Shown here: positions 48,130-59,576 of the stretch, one piece after another
Numbering within the stretch: the stretch's first letter is position 1
Layout: each line of letters opens with the position of its first letter
Source of the DNA: Carya illinoinensis
Taxonomy: Eukaryota; Streptophyta; Magnoliopsida; Fagales; Juglandaceae
Direction of reading: 5' to 3'
Length of the DNA stretch: 64,000 bases
Assembly: GCF_018687715.1 (NCBI RefSeq)
Contig: NC_056758.1
Coordinates: forward strand, 7,710,501 to 7,774,500
The notes under the pieces: model-generated
Database searches by the model: none
What the model saw: only the letters and a program-made list of their open reading frames with translations
What the model was told of the DNA's origin: nothing
Program-made: the position numbers and the translations under genes

Positions 48130-48900
48130 GGTCTATCTGCTTTGACTGGGAGGGCAGAATTATCAAGCACTCATATCGCAAATGCGAGAAACGAAGCCCT
48201 AGCCAAAAGCCCTGCATATTAACACATTCCCACAAATATCTTCTCACCATTTTTTTTTTTTCCTGAAAATAAGAGTAAAAGTAAAACCCGAAAACCAAAA
48301 CGTTCACACAACCATATTCTCCCTTTCTTCAATAAGAAGAAATAGGATAACAAAATAAAGTTTCAATTTTTACCAAAAATCCAAAACCCCAAGGACTCAA
48401 TCAAGCTAAATCAAATTGATTTTTTTTCTTTTACCATTGAAAATCAATCAACCAGTAAATAAATGAAAAAAACTCATGATTGTGTGGACTCGGAAGAAAC
48501 AGAAAGAGGTGATGGCGGGATGAGAGAATCACCTCTGCACAAGCTACAAGGAGGGTTTCTGGGATAGCGAGAGAGAAAAATATAGTATAAAAGACCGTAC
48601 GATTCTCAGAAATGAGCGTTCCTTAGGAAATGGCGGAGGTAAACTGTGACAGGGAGAAAGTGAATGAGGTCGAGGAGAGAGAGAATAGATATACTCTTGA
48701 CTGGGTCTCATCGCCATTAACAATCTGTGATTGCTTAGAGAGAGAGAGAGAGAGAGAGAGTTGGGCGACAAACAAGGCCGCTCCGTTCAAATCCCAACGG
48801 ATATAACGAGACACCATTCTCAACGGCTGTTGCCTTTCCCGGGAAAATTCTTTCAAAGAAATGTTTTTGCGACGAAGTAGTGATATTTAAGGTATTATTG
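48130..48900 (-). promoter_or_regulatory. 5' UTR and promoter region of the SFH gene
   Basis: Leftward gene 5' region. A possible leader exon ends at an AGAG|GTGATT donor near 48530, with a CAG acceptor a few bases ahead of the ATG at 48129. A GA run (48739-48760) lies further upstream and reads as CT on the gene strand, a common leader or core-promoter feature. Exact transcription start not determined. Confidence 0.4.
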
Positions 48901-48904
48901 AAGT

Positions 48905-49892
48905 ACGTTGCGAATAATAATAATAAAATAAGTTAAAAGTAATAATAGAATATTAGATAATAGTAAAAATTAATAAATAATAATAAAAAATAAGTGAATA
49001 ATAATAATAAAATAATAAATAATAATAAAGTATGTTGAGAAGTGTTAAAGTATTCCAACCCCCCTCCCAACCCCCAACACAGCCCGTTTGGAGAAATTCC
49101 CTGTAATGCAGTACTTTATTGGGACGACGCTGATTTCATTCTAACGCGATATTTAGAGTTGTTACGTCCAATTATGAGATTTTCTTTTTAACTTATAAGA
49201 GTAATTAACAGGAAAATCATGTTTCAAAGAAGTTAAATAATGTTAGGTATAAGTTTTAAATAGACAAGTTTGTAAATTTTTTGTAAAAATATGAGCTCCA
49301 CTAAAAAAGAAAAAAAAAAATTTACACGTGAGTCCCACTAAAAAAGAAAAAAGAGTTTACATTTTTTTATAGTGGGTCCACCTTTTTACAAAGGGCCTAT
49401 GCGGGCTTATCTATTGGAGCGTATACAAATCATTTCTCAACCAAAATTTCCTACACTATAATGATTTGGTATTGTTCATCAACCATAAAATTGACGAATA
49501 CTACGGAGTTATAAATTAAAATAAGAATAGGATAAAAGTGCAGCATATCTAGTTTTTCTTGTCTTGCTAAAGCAATTTTATTTTTCAATTGCTATCGATA
49601 TTCATGCAGTTGCTGATAGTGTAATTGATAGGATTCAAGTTTTTGTTGGCAAGGAAATTTTTGTTGAGATGGATAAGCATTTTGATGTTCTAATAGATGA
49701 GTTGCACTTAGATTGATCCTTGTTCATAATCTAAATTTAGTTGAGTTTAACATGAACTCGTGTATGGGGCTTTAGGCTAAAGTAAATGCCAGAAACCTCG
49801 TATTGGGGTTTTACAAATCTTAAGAAACAGAGTTTATCATTTATCTTGTAATTGGTGTGCTTGTATCGAAGTCCAAGTATTGTCAATAGGAA
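48905..49892. other. AAT-rich intergenic DNA
   Basis: Imperfect AAT/ATA trinucleotide repeats at about 48911-49030, then a short inverted-like pair of ccactaaaaaagaaaaa motifs (49292-49350). No gene is supported. Confidence 0.5.
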
Positions 49893-50062
49893 AAATCTAG
49901 TTGCAAGCATAATTATGCATTAATCTGTGCATTAATTTAATGTGATTGGTCAAAAAATAGATTTTATTGAAAACAATATTAATTTAAATTTTAAATATGA
50001 AAGAATCAGTATTAATACGCAGATTAATACGTGACTGTGGTTGTATGTAGCAAAACTCTTGT
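49893..50062. mobile_element. Short MITE, agagttttgctacatac family (copy 2, reversed)
   Basis: Reads in the opposite orientation: it ends ttgtatgtagcaaaactctt and includes the family core aatgtgattggtcaaaaaat. It also shares tctgtgcattaat / cgcagattaatacgtg with the other copies. Confidence 0.65.
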
Positions 50063-50616
50063 CAATATTCAGGAGTGACCATCACACGCACGTCTCATCC
50101 AAACATTCTAAGCATCCATTTGCCATTTATGTTTTATTATAGGAAAATGCTTTAGCTCCTAATAAAACATTTTAACGATGAGTCCCGGTAATTTTTATTT
50201 TTTATTTTTATTTAATGATTAAAGAAGTATTTTTTTAATAATATTATGATTTTTTTAAAATATTTAAAGGGATTAAAAAAATATATGAAAACAAGAAATG
50301 CACTAATCGTAATCTCTCGCGAGGCATCATAAGTGACTGTAGTGCTATCGTATATTATATGTCTATCTAATGCAGATGAATCCTATATTATATTATATTA
50401 TATTCTATTTAATACAGAGGAATGCTATTCACCATCATTTTTAGAATAATCTTGCTATAATCCCTATAATATGGTATTAAATTATTGGAAATAATTTATT
50501 ATATATGTTCTAGTTGTAGGAAAATTATTTGATATCACATCAAAAAATGTGAAAAAAATAAGAATAAAAATTATGATAGATAGAATTTGTTATCTCATGC
50601 ATGTCGTAAGACTACT
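50063..50616. other. AT-rich intergenic DNA
   Basis: No gene is seen. Short tatta repeats occur at 50390-50412. Sequence such as aatgctattcaccatcatt and cacatcaaaaaatgtg hints at degraded MITE ends. Confidence 0.4.
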
Positions 50617-53500
50617 CTTAAGTCTCAAAATCACTATGTCTTGGGTCCAAAATCCAACCAAAGCCAATCCAGCATACCTCTTCATCATCCCTATGCAGTG
50701 CCATCTTTGCTAACTGATGAGCCACCATATTCCCTTCTCGATGGATGAACTCAATTGACCACGGCTCTTTTGCTTGAAAAACTTGCTTAATATCTTCTAT
50801 GATCTGTCCCTTTCATGATTCATCTTCCTCTTCAGATTTCACAGCCTCAAGGACCTCCTTTGCATCCCTCTCAAAAATCACATTCAAGAATCCCAATTCA
50901 ACACACATTTCCATTGCTCTCCACAGAGTGTTACATTCTGCCATGAAAGGTGAATTTACATAGCTTTTTGCATAACACAAAGCAGCAAGCTGGATATCTC
51001 CCTTGTTGTTTCTTACTACAATCCCCATCCCCATTTTTTGTTCTTTCCTATCGAGAAACATATTAAAATTAACTTTATAACTATTCCCATCAGGTCTTTC
51101 CCACACCTCCCTTCTTCTAGTATCTTCACCATCTTTCTTTCTATCCACCCTTTCCTTACTCACTGTATAAAAGTCTTCAAGCCCCATAACTGCTATAAGT
51201 ACAACCATACTAGGGCCAGTAAATTTATTTTCAAAGACATACTTATTTCTTCCTGTCCATATATTCTTCATTATAACTACCACTCTTTCCAATTCTTCTT
51301 TTTGAAACTTTCTACACATATCTATCCACAACATTCTACATCTCTACACAACTTCTTTTGGCAGTTGAAAAACACTCATTATATATGTGAGAATTACTTG
51401 CAATACTGCCTTTATCAACACTTCCCTCCCAGCCTTTGACAGTAACTTATTCTTCCCATTTTGCATCTTCATCCATATCCTCTCCTTAATACTTCGAAAA
51501 GCATTGTATTTTGATCTTCCAACTACATTAGGGAGGCCAAAGTACTTCTCATAGCTGTCACATGCTCCTACCCCAGCTTTTTCAAAAATCAACTTTCTCA
51601 TAGCCCTTACTATAATGGGACTAAAAAAGATTGGTGTCTTCTATTTATTTAATACCTACCTCGAAGCATTCTCATAGATCCCAAGGATTAAATGGATTTT
51701 TTCCATTCTTCCTTATTAGCTCTACAAAAAAGTACATAGTCATTAGCAAATAAAAGGTGGTTATCCTAGCTCCCCCCCCCCCCCCCCCAACTTGCCATAG
51801 TCCCCCTTATATCATCCTTCATTTAAACTTTTAACAGCAACTGGCTTAGTCCCTCAGCACATATAATAAAAATGTAAGGGGATAAGGGATTCCTTTGTCT
51901 TAATCCTCTTGAAGGAAAAATATTCTTTCCAACTTTGCCATTAACCAAAACTGAGCTGCTTATTGAAGAGAAACACTTCATTATCAATTTACTTATCTTC
52001 TCACCAAATCCTAGCCTTTGTAGCATAGCTTCTAAGAAAGGTCATTCTACTCTATCATAGGCTTTTGACATATCAAACTTGATAGCCATACTCCCAATTA
52101 TTTCCTTCTATTTTGTATTCATGGAGTGTAGCATCTCATAAACAACTATTATGTTATTTGAAATTAATCTACCAGAGATAAATGTACTTTAATTTGAGTA
52201 TATGATCTCATGTAATACTTTTTTGATTCTTTTGGCCTGAACCTTAGATATTAGTTTGTACAAAACGTTATATAAACTAATTGGCCTAAATTCCTCAATA
52301 GCTGTAGGATTCTTCACCTTTGGAATGAGAGCTATAAAAGTGTGATTTAAACCCATACTCATGTTGCCTCCATTTAAGAATTCCAATACAAATTTACAAG
52401 TTTTCTCCCCCACAATTTGCCAATGGTAGGGCTGGCTCAGGCCATTGAGCCCATTGCCTAAGGCCTCACCCTATATAAGGCCCCTAAAATTAAAAATGAG
52501 GTGTTTTTTTAATTTTTTTAAAAAACTAAAAATCATTTCATTAAATCAAATTTCAAATAAATTTTATATTTTTCAAAGTGTGCAAGGCCCCATAATACTA
52601 AATTTAATATTTAATACAATGAATTATTTATATTTTAAATAATTTTTTAAGATCTTACTAAATTGAGGTATAAAATTTGCATTGAGGCCTTATTTTAAGT
52701 TGGTCTATTTATTATAAATTAAAAAAAAAAATTTATTTAAAGATTTTAAATAAAATCTCATTTTATTAAAAATTTTGAAAATATTCCATATAATAACTTA
52801 TACTTTATTGTATTATAATTACGAATGACTAACTTAAATTTCGTCTTAAGCCTCAATTTGATATGAGTCACCCTTGGCCAATGGTTTTGGTAGAAACCAG
52901 CTCCAAACCCATTAGGACCAAGAGACTTAAAAGCTAACATTTGTTTAGGGCCATCACCACATCTGTTGCTATGAATTCCCTTTCCAAACCCCTCACTATG
53001 CTCTTTGTTACCCTAGAAACAACTGACTCCGCACCCATTGTAATATCTGCTCTTGTAGGCTGTGAGGATAAGTAGATCTCAAAGAAGTATTTCCAAAAGG
53101 CATCCTCAATCTCTAGTTCCTCACTTACTTGTCTGCCTTGTGAATCTACAATTGTTTAAATAGCATTTTTCTTCCTCTTCTAATTTGCACATGTATGAAA
53201 GAATTTCGTATTTCTATCCTCATCTTTCAGCCAATGTCTCTTACCCCTTTGTTTCCACCTCAAATTTTCCTGGTCCAACAAGGAACATAATTCCCCTTTC
53301 GGCTTCTTAATCTCTCCTATGTTTTCAAGCCCCTCCATATCTGGCAGACATTTCAACCTCTCAAACTTCTCTTTTATTGCCTCCCCCCTCACCATTACAG
53401 AGTTCCTGCTCCATCTACTCAAGGATGATCTACATCTAGATAGTAATTCCTGGACCTTATTCATGTGCCTAGTAGTAATCTACAAAGTAATCCTAAAACT
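50617..53500 (-). pseudogene. 5'-truncated LINE (non-LTR retrotransposon) ORF2 relic
   Basis: Reads leftwards. The 5'-most part (53180-53464) has WKQRGKRHWLKDEDRNTKFFH, typical of the region just before the reverse transcriptase of plant LINEs. The RT follows in pieces: HTFIALIPKVKNPTAIEEFR with RPISLYNVLYKLISKV (52189-52413), then SRGLRQRNPLSPYIFIICAEGL (51823-52026) and KAGVGACDSYEKYFGLP (51344-51601). The C-terminal RNase H (50813-51334, KVNFNMFLDRKEQKMGMG) continues past a stop to about 50630 (IEFIHREGNMVAHQLAKMAL). Endonuclease is missing, frames are broken, a 17-C run interrupts the RT (51772-51788) and a hAT MITE is inserted at 52427. Confidence 0.88.
52427..52876. mobile_element. hAT-type MITE inserted in the LINE, perfect 8-bp target duplication
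   Basis: Flanked by gccaatgg at 52419-52426 and 52877-52884. The left end tagggctggctca and the complement of the right end, caagggtgactca, are imperfect inverted repeats. 450 bp, non-coding. Removing it and one duplication copy restores continuity of the LINE frame across the site, confirming a later insertion. Confidence 0.85.
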
Positions 53501-54007
53501 AGTTTATACTCAGTTGGAGAAATGAGTTATAAAGATAGTGGACTTATATTAGTAGCTAGGACCGTATTCAAGCCAAGCTAGAGTGAGTTGAGGCTTTCTG
53601 AGCTCAGCTTGGATATTTAAAAATCTGGTTAGTGCTAGGCTTCTAGTGTCAAACTTTAAAATTCAGCTCAACTTTAACTCGAAACTTGAATTACAATCAA
53701 GCCAGGCATTTAATTGAGCTTAGCTTGACTAGATTATATCATTTTTTTTAAGTTTCTTACTTTCTGATGATGATGATGATGATAACAATAACAATAATAA
53801 ACAAATGAGACAAGAGATGAAATGAATCAAATTTGTAATTTTACGTTTTAGTCTAGTGTCAACATTATACTAATACAATATCACAATTTGAATATGGATA
53901 TCATAATTATACGTAATATATGTATGTCTACACATATGCACACACATATATAATCCACTATATATGTATGATCCCTACACTTATATAAGATTTTTTTATC
54001 AATATAT
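53501..54007. other. Repeat-derived spacer
   Basis: Contains phrases such as tagtagctaggaccg and aagccaagctagagtgag resembling degraded MITE sequence, and a gat trinucleotide run (53765-53782). No gene is supported. Confidence 0.4.
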
Positions 54008-54172
54008 ATGAAGAGTTTTGTTACATACAATCACTTTTGCATACTCCTTACACACTCTATTAATGTGATTGGCCAAATCAGTTATTTTATATTAAAAAAA
54101 TAATGTAACCAATCACATCAATGTAGTGCACAAAGAAGTATGCAAAAATAACTATACATAGAATTTTTTTAT
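54008..54172. mobile_element. Short MITE, agagttttgctacatac family (copy 3)
   Basis: It starts tgaagagttttgttacatac and ends aactatacatagaatttttt. Interior aatgtgattggccaaatcag and its near-complement ccaatcacatcaatgtag give it a more palindromic structure than the other copies. Confidence 0.65.
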
Positions 54173-54299
54173 ATAATTAATACACGCTAGCAAGCTTAAG
54201 AGCCGAGTCAAATTTTATACAAGTTTGTTAGGAATCATTAATCAAGTCAATTTGAGTTTTATGTGAGTTGTATCATTTAATAATCTATCACTATTTCAA

Positions 54300-55837
54300 T
54301 TTCATTAACAAGTTTGTTAACGCCTAAAATAGTGCAACAAGTCAGAAAGGGATAAAGAGGCATTCTCGGTCTGCTAACACTACTCAAGTCTCAATTAGTG
54401 CTGCGTGGGGCCCTCGAAAGTTATTGGATGCATTCATATGGTGTCCGTGCGTTCATCTATGGCAGTTAAAAGTAAATAAATACAAGAAAAATAACAAGAT
54501 GGAGATACAGATATTTACGTGGTTCGGCGTAATACCTACGTTCACTGGGGTTTGGGGAAGGGAGAATCTACTATCATGTGATTAATTTACAATCTCTCAT
54601 GATCCCTTCCTTACCATACAATGGAGGTCAAAGCTCTATATTTTGATGGAGAACTCGTCACTGGAGTGTCGTGATGAGTTCTTTATGAAACACGTTTTAT
54701 GAAAAAGAAAGTTAAGCATAAGTTTTCAAGTATACGTAAGTAACGGCTCTCCTTGGCAGCCCATTTTCACGCACCCAAAGTACATAAGTGTATGCATGTG
54801 GATGGATGCTATACGTGGTACATATTGTATGTATGTTCATGAAACGGAACGAACTGATGCTTTAAAAGATCCACGAACTGACGTTTTAAAATGATGCCAT
54901 GAAAGAAAATTGTTTTTAAAATGTCCAATGTTTTTAAAATGACTTTTATGAACGAAAGGATCGTAAGAACTGTAAGAATTGTAAGAACTGTAAAGGAATG
55001 AATGGACTGAAAAGGAACGAAATGACTGAAAATGAATGAGTGGACTGAATGCTTAATGTATGAAGATACGTAACTACCATATGAATCGAATGGAAAAGGT
55101 ATCAAAGGACTGAACTGGGCAGATTGTAATGTCGGGTAAGTAGTACTGGTAGTGCACCCAATGCTGCACCTTGACAAAATGGATTCCCAACCCGTGGCCA
55201 CAGGTGAAATTAGGCTTAAAAGACCGCTAACGTCAGCACACGGGACGCAATAGTATGCAACGGCCAATGAAAGTGATAAGAAAGAATATATGCATGTTAA
55301 GAAAGAATACATGTATGTATAAAAAGACTCATTAAGAAATGAAGGCAGTGAGGCGTGGGGAACTGTTTTATGAGAAAAAAATATTTTTAAAGAAAAACTC
55401 CACCTCGCAACATTTTAAAATGAATGGCATGTTGATGCATGATATGTATATGATATGTATGGAGTGATGAATGCATGACTGAAAATCTATGTTATTATAT
55501 TTTAACTATATGAAGTAATGCTTACGAGTCATTGACTCATTTTAATTTTTATGTGTGTCCTCCCAGGGATAAAATGAGCATGACGTGTCAGGACGGGTAC
55601 AATCCAAGGGGAAGAACACGAAAGCCTAAGCATGATATTTTGTACGAGAGACTTTAATTATGAAATTTAATATTTTCTCCTGTAACCTTTTTAATTAAGA
55701 AATGAGTTTTATTTATAAACATGGAGTCTTTTGTATCCTGGCATGAAATGAAAGAAAGTTTCAAAAGGAACCGTAATTCCTGTCTATTTTTCTTAAAATC
55801 ATTTTCTAAAGGACCCACTACAAGGACAAGCGTTACA
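54300..55837. mobile_element. LTR fragment(s), probably Ty3 chromovirus type
   Basis: It ends aagcgttaca at 55837, the same kind of end as the solo LTR at 41300-45083, and like it carries a hairpin of the type gagtca-t-tgactc (55526-55538) some 300 bp before that end. The start is not preserved as TGTAAC. The segment 54490-54600 (acgtggttcggcgtaatacc) resembles a different LTR family, so more than one element may be joined here. Coding domains are absent. Confidence 0.5.
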
Positions 55838-56507
55838 TTTTGCATGTCTTCATATTTTTTGAGTTGTCCTTTGTCGGTTGTTGGTTGTAAAAAGGCAATC
55901 CTAGAATTTGTCCTACTTTTTTAATGCATGCCTAGTGCACTGACCAAAACTACTCATTTACTCTCCTGAAGCGACCAAAACCTATAGCCAGTGCCACCAA
56001 CTGGTTGCAATTTTGCTGCATGAGTCATGGCCTCACTCAAAAGGAGATTGAATGAACATCTAGGCTATCATTGTCAAGGTCTCCATCGTCTGCCATCACC
56101 ACGTTGCCATCCTCGTTGGCCTGGCATCCCTCAATCATGAACAACCCATCTATTTGAAACAAAAGGCCTCTTTATTGCTTCTTACGCAATTTATCTAGTG
56201 TTGGTAAATAAGTGGATGATGTTTGGGTTTATGGATGTTAAGAATGGTGGTGGTGGGATGGTTGAGTTGTCGTGTTGGTGTTGGGAGCGGTACATGCTCT
56301 TCGAAAACAGCCTACCCCCATTCTGTTGGCTTTGTATTAATTTATAGAATAATTAAATCTATCAACATCAAGATCTTATAGCTGCCCTACCGGCTATACA
56401 ACCTGTTATATAGGCATGAAATTAGACCAAGGGGAATCCTCATAGGAACTCGTCCCTCAGATTTCGTACGTAGGAGATTGAGAAACAGCTCCGGGGCTAT
56501 GGAGAAG
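55838..56507. other. Unassigned intergenic DNA
   Basis: Moderately GC-rich in places (56050-56300), with no open frame worth calling. No transposon ends were recognised. Confidence 0.4.
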
Positions 56508-56690
56508 AGTTTTGCTACGTACAAGCGAATTCGCGTACCAATATGTGTCCCAATGCTGCTGCCTTCATATTCAAATTAAAATTGACACTATTTTCATTGA
56601 AGTCTAACTTTCTGACCAATCTCGTTGGATTGATAAGCATATTGGTATGTAAAATCATTTACAACCAGATTTTTTCTTTGAAGAAAAATG
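56508..56690. mobile_element. Short MITE, agagttttgctacatac family (copy 4)
   Basis: It begins gaagagttttgctacgtaca, includes attaaaattgacactatttt and ttctgaccaatctcgttgg, and ends with a partially complementary acaaccagattttttc. Confidence 0.6.
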
Positions 56691-56999
56691 TAGATTGATC
56701 GCCCTAGATAGACAACTACATGGAGGGTCTTTACAAGTCTATATATTCTTTGATTTCATTCCCTGTAAGATCAATATCACAACCAATGAGGTATGCAAGC
56801 TTCACATCTAACTAATACTCGTTCCGATAGTTTACGATACATACATATATATATATATATATTTAACAACAACATTCTAAGAAAGGATATTTTTAGATAT
56901 CAGTAGTCGTCCAGTTGTACCCAAACAATAATATTCCAGAGTGAAATGCACCTAAGATCAAATATTTCAAGCCAGCTTCTATGGAAAATTCAGACTTTC

Positions 57000-57790
57000 T
57001 TTTTTATGCTGCGATTAACCCTGAGAAAGTCGAGGATCAGCATGCCCCTTCCCCCCTACCCCACTCGGGAAGCATCCACAAGGTGTAAAGGCTCGCAGGG
57101 CGAGTAACGGCCCTAAACTACTTCATCGCCCATTCAACGGATAAATGCATGTCTTTCTTTGGTGTGCTAAAAAAGGCACGTAACTGGGATGAAGGTTGTG
57201 ACCAAGAATTCGACGAGCTGAAGAAATACTTGGCCAACCCACCTCTCCTTAGCAAGACAGAGTCGGGTGAGGACCTGATAGTGTACTTGATAGTCTCCCC
57301 ACATGTCGTGTCTGCAGTACTGGTTCGGGACAAGTAAGGCTGACAGTAACCTGTCTATTACACGAGTTAGGCTTTCCATGGAGTTGAAGCAAAGTACCCA
57401 CAGATAGATATGCTGGCATTCGCACTGGTTGTAGTCGCGTGGAGGTTGCGGTTGTACTTTCAAGCCCATCCAATAAAGATGCTCACAAACATGACCCTCA
57501 AGAAAGTCCTACAGAAACTCGATACATCTGATTTCCGGTTGAACGGGCAGTCAAGCTTAGCAACTTTGCAGAATTTGCAGACTTTCCAAAAGAGACACCG
57601 CTCGCACCCTAGGAAAAGTCTTGGCAGGTCTACGTTGATGGCTCATCCTGCCAAGTTGGAGGGGAAGTAGGAGTCCATATCATCACTGGAACTAGTAAGG
57701 AAAACAAATACGCAATCAAGCTCACCTTCAAAGCAACCAACAATGAAGTAGAGTGCGAGGCATTGAACGTGATATCTTCCAAGTAATAGT
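57000..57790 (+). pseudogene. Ty3-type retrotransposon RT / RNase H relic
   Basis: Frame pieces at 57149-57337 (FDELKKYLANPPLLSKTESG, the end of the reverse transcriptase domain) and 57410-57670 (ALVVVAWRLRLYFQAHPI, the RNase H connection) are typical of Ty3 polyproteins. A further piece near 57630-57770 has the RNase H start YVDGSSCQVGG and NNEVECEAL. The frames differ and contain stops, and protease, most of RT and integrase are missing or unreadable. A dead fragment. Confidence 0.75.
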
Positions 57791-58129
57791 TAGCCAGGTG
57801 CACAGGGAGTTCTCCACCAAGGGAAAAAAAGCTGAAGAAGTACCTCCAATAGGTAGGTTTCTAATGTGATATCTTCCACTATTTTTGCATCCAACAAGTA
57901 CCAAGAGAGAAAAACCGAGAGACGGATCTGTTGCCACGGGCCGCCTTAGGACAAGAGGAGTCCCCCTACCCTAGGATACTATGACTCGGATTGCAGATTT
58001 CTTGACTATTAGTTCAAAAGTGTCTGTTGTCACCACGAGGCCACTCGAGTGGGCCGTGGAGATAGTAAAGTTCCTCAACACGAGCGAAGTCCAAAAGATA
58101 GAATTGAGGTGTGGAAAGTTAGGAGTAGG

Positions 58130-59340
58130 GGTACACACTGTAGAAGCCACTCTGTACTAAAGGTGATTCTCCGAGCCTCTCCTAAGGTGCATCTCCCCTA
58201 AAGAGGCCCAGTACGTGTCAGCCGAAGTACATGAGGAGATCTGTGGGAATCACTCAAGAGGAAGGAAACCTTTGAGGGTTGGGGGTATAAATAGCTAGGG
58301 ACTGGCCTCGAGAATCAAGGGAATTGCCAAACATGGGGTAGTGGGGAGTTGAAGGGTTAGCTAACAAGAGTGGAAACGGCTAACTACGGGGAACCGAAGG
58401 GTCGTGGAGTACATGCAGTGTATTGTTGCAGGAACCCCAACTGTCGTGGAAAGCACATGTCAGCATTGGACTTGCGCGTGGGATACATGGGCCAACCTGC
58501 AATCAAGCGCGCCTGGGGGAGATACGAACCATTGGAGCGGATCCCGAGATTCCTGTGAGCTGTCATGAGGGAGTCAGATTGACGCGAGGGAGAAGGCACT
58601 AGTTGGACAATGGTTTGAATTCTCACCACTTGTGTGTAGTGGGAATTCGCAAAATACTATAAAAGGGGTTACCCCCACCCCAGCAGGCCTAGGGAAGAGC
58701 AAGCCCACAAACAGGCCCAATCATCTCGCCATAGGTCCTAGGGGCCTCAATCGGGCCAAGGGAGAATAAAGCCGAGGTGAAGAATAGGACATGTGATGCA
58801 CACACTTTAAAGACAACAACAAATGACCAACGAGTCCAGCACGCCATGTGAAGGACATCCCCTACCCTCCGGAGTGTCTGGTGGCAGGATGGATAGGGTA
58901 GAGCATACCATGCAGGCCACGCCACATTAAATGTGGCGGGATGGACTAGGCAAAGCACACCACATAGGCCACGCCATATTAAATGTGGTAGGATGGACAA
59001 CGCAGGGCCACACTGCATTAAATGTCCTGCGGGGCAAGGAGCGCAAATCGCTAAGACCGTACATGGTGACCCAACACACAATCATTGACAAGCACGCCTA
59101 GGACCACACCTCAGGTATAAATATCTTTCTTTTGGGAGGAAAACTCTTTTACGCACCATATATACTTCTAGAATCTCTCACTCTCTCGTCCTATATACCA
59201 CGAAGCCATTGACTTAGGCATAAGAGGCATCCCATACCCTTGAGTCCCTCTGTTTTCCTTCGTGTGTTGCAGGTCTAGACTATGGGAAGCTGCAGTCGAG
59301 CCGGATGTACAAAACATGACATCAACGCAATCAATCTGTT
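58130..59340. mobile_element. Probable LTR and untranslated region of the Ty3 relic
   Basis: Downstream of the RNase H relic lies GC-richer non-coding DNA with two promoter-like TATA segments (actataaaagggg at 58660 and ggtataaatat at 59115). It also carries a three-copy tandem repeat at about 58870-59030. Ends and target duplications were not located. Confidence 0.4.
58870..59030. repeat. Three-copy tandem repeat with a small palindrome
   Basis: Imperfect units of about 60 bp built around ggccacgccacattaaatgt and ggatgga. The word gccacat-taa-atgtggc is a 7-bp inverted repeat. Units diverge in the flanks. Confidence 0.75.
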
Positions 59341-59576
59341 GCAATGCACATGCTTTTGTTTCCATTGAAATGGAGAGAAATTTGATAGGAAATTAAGAAA
59401 ATTGCTTGCCAACATCCATTTCGTTTTATGTTTTTTTCCCTTTATATATAATTAAAAAAAAAAAAAACAGAAAATCTCATATTTATACAATTAATAAATA
59501 AATAATAAGAAGGAAGTCAAAAACTCCAAAACGTTAATCTCATGTTGAAAGACGCAGCTCCTACCATTTCCTCTCC

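Noticed and set aside
57728..59365. Minus-strand frames opposite the Ty3 relic (for example 58689-59081)
   Set aside because: Cys/Pro-rich shadows of tandem repeats and LTR sequence on the other strand.
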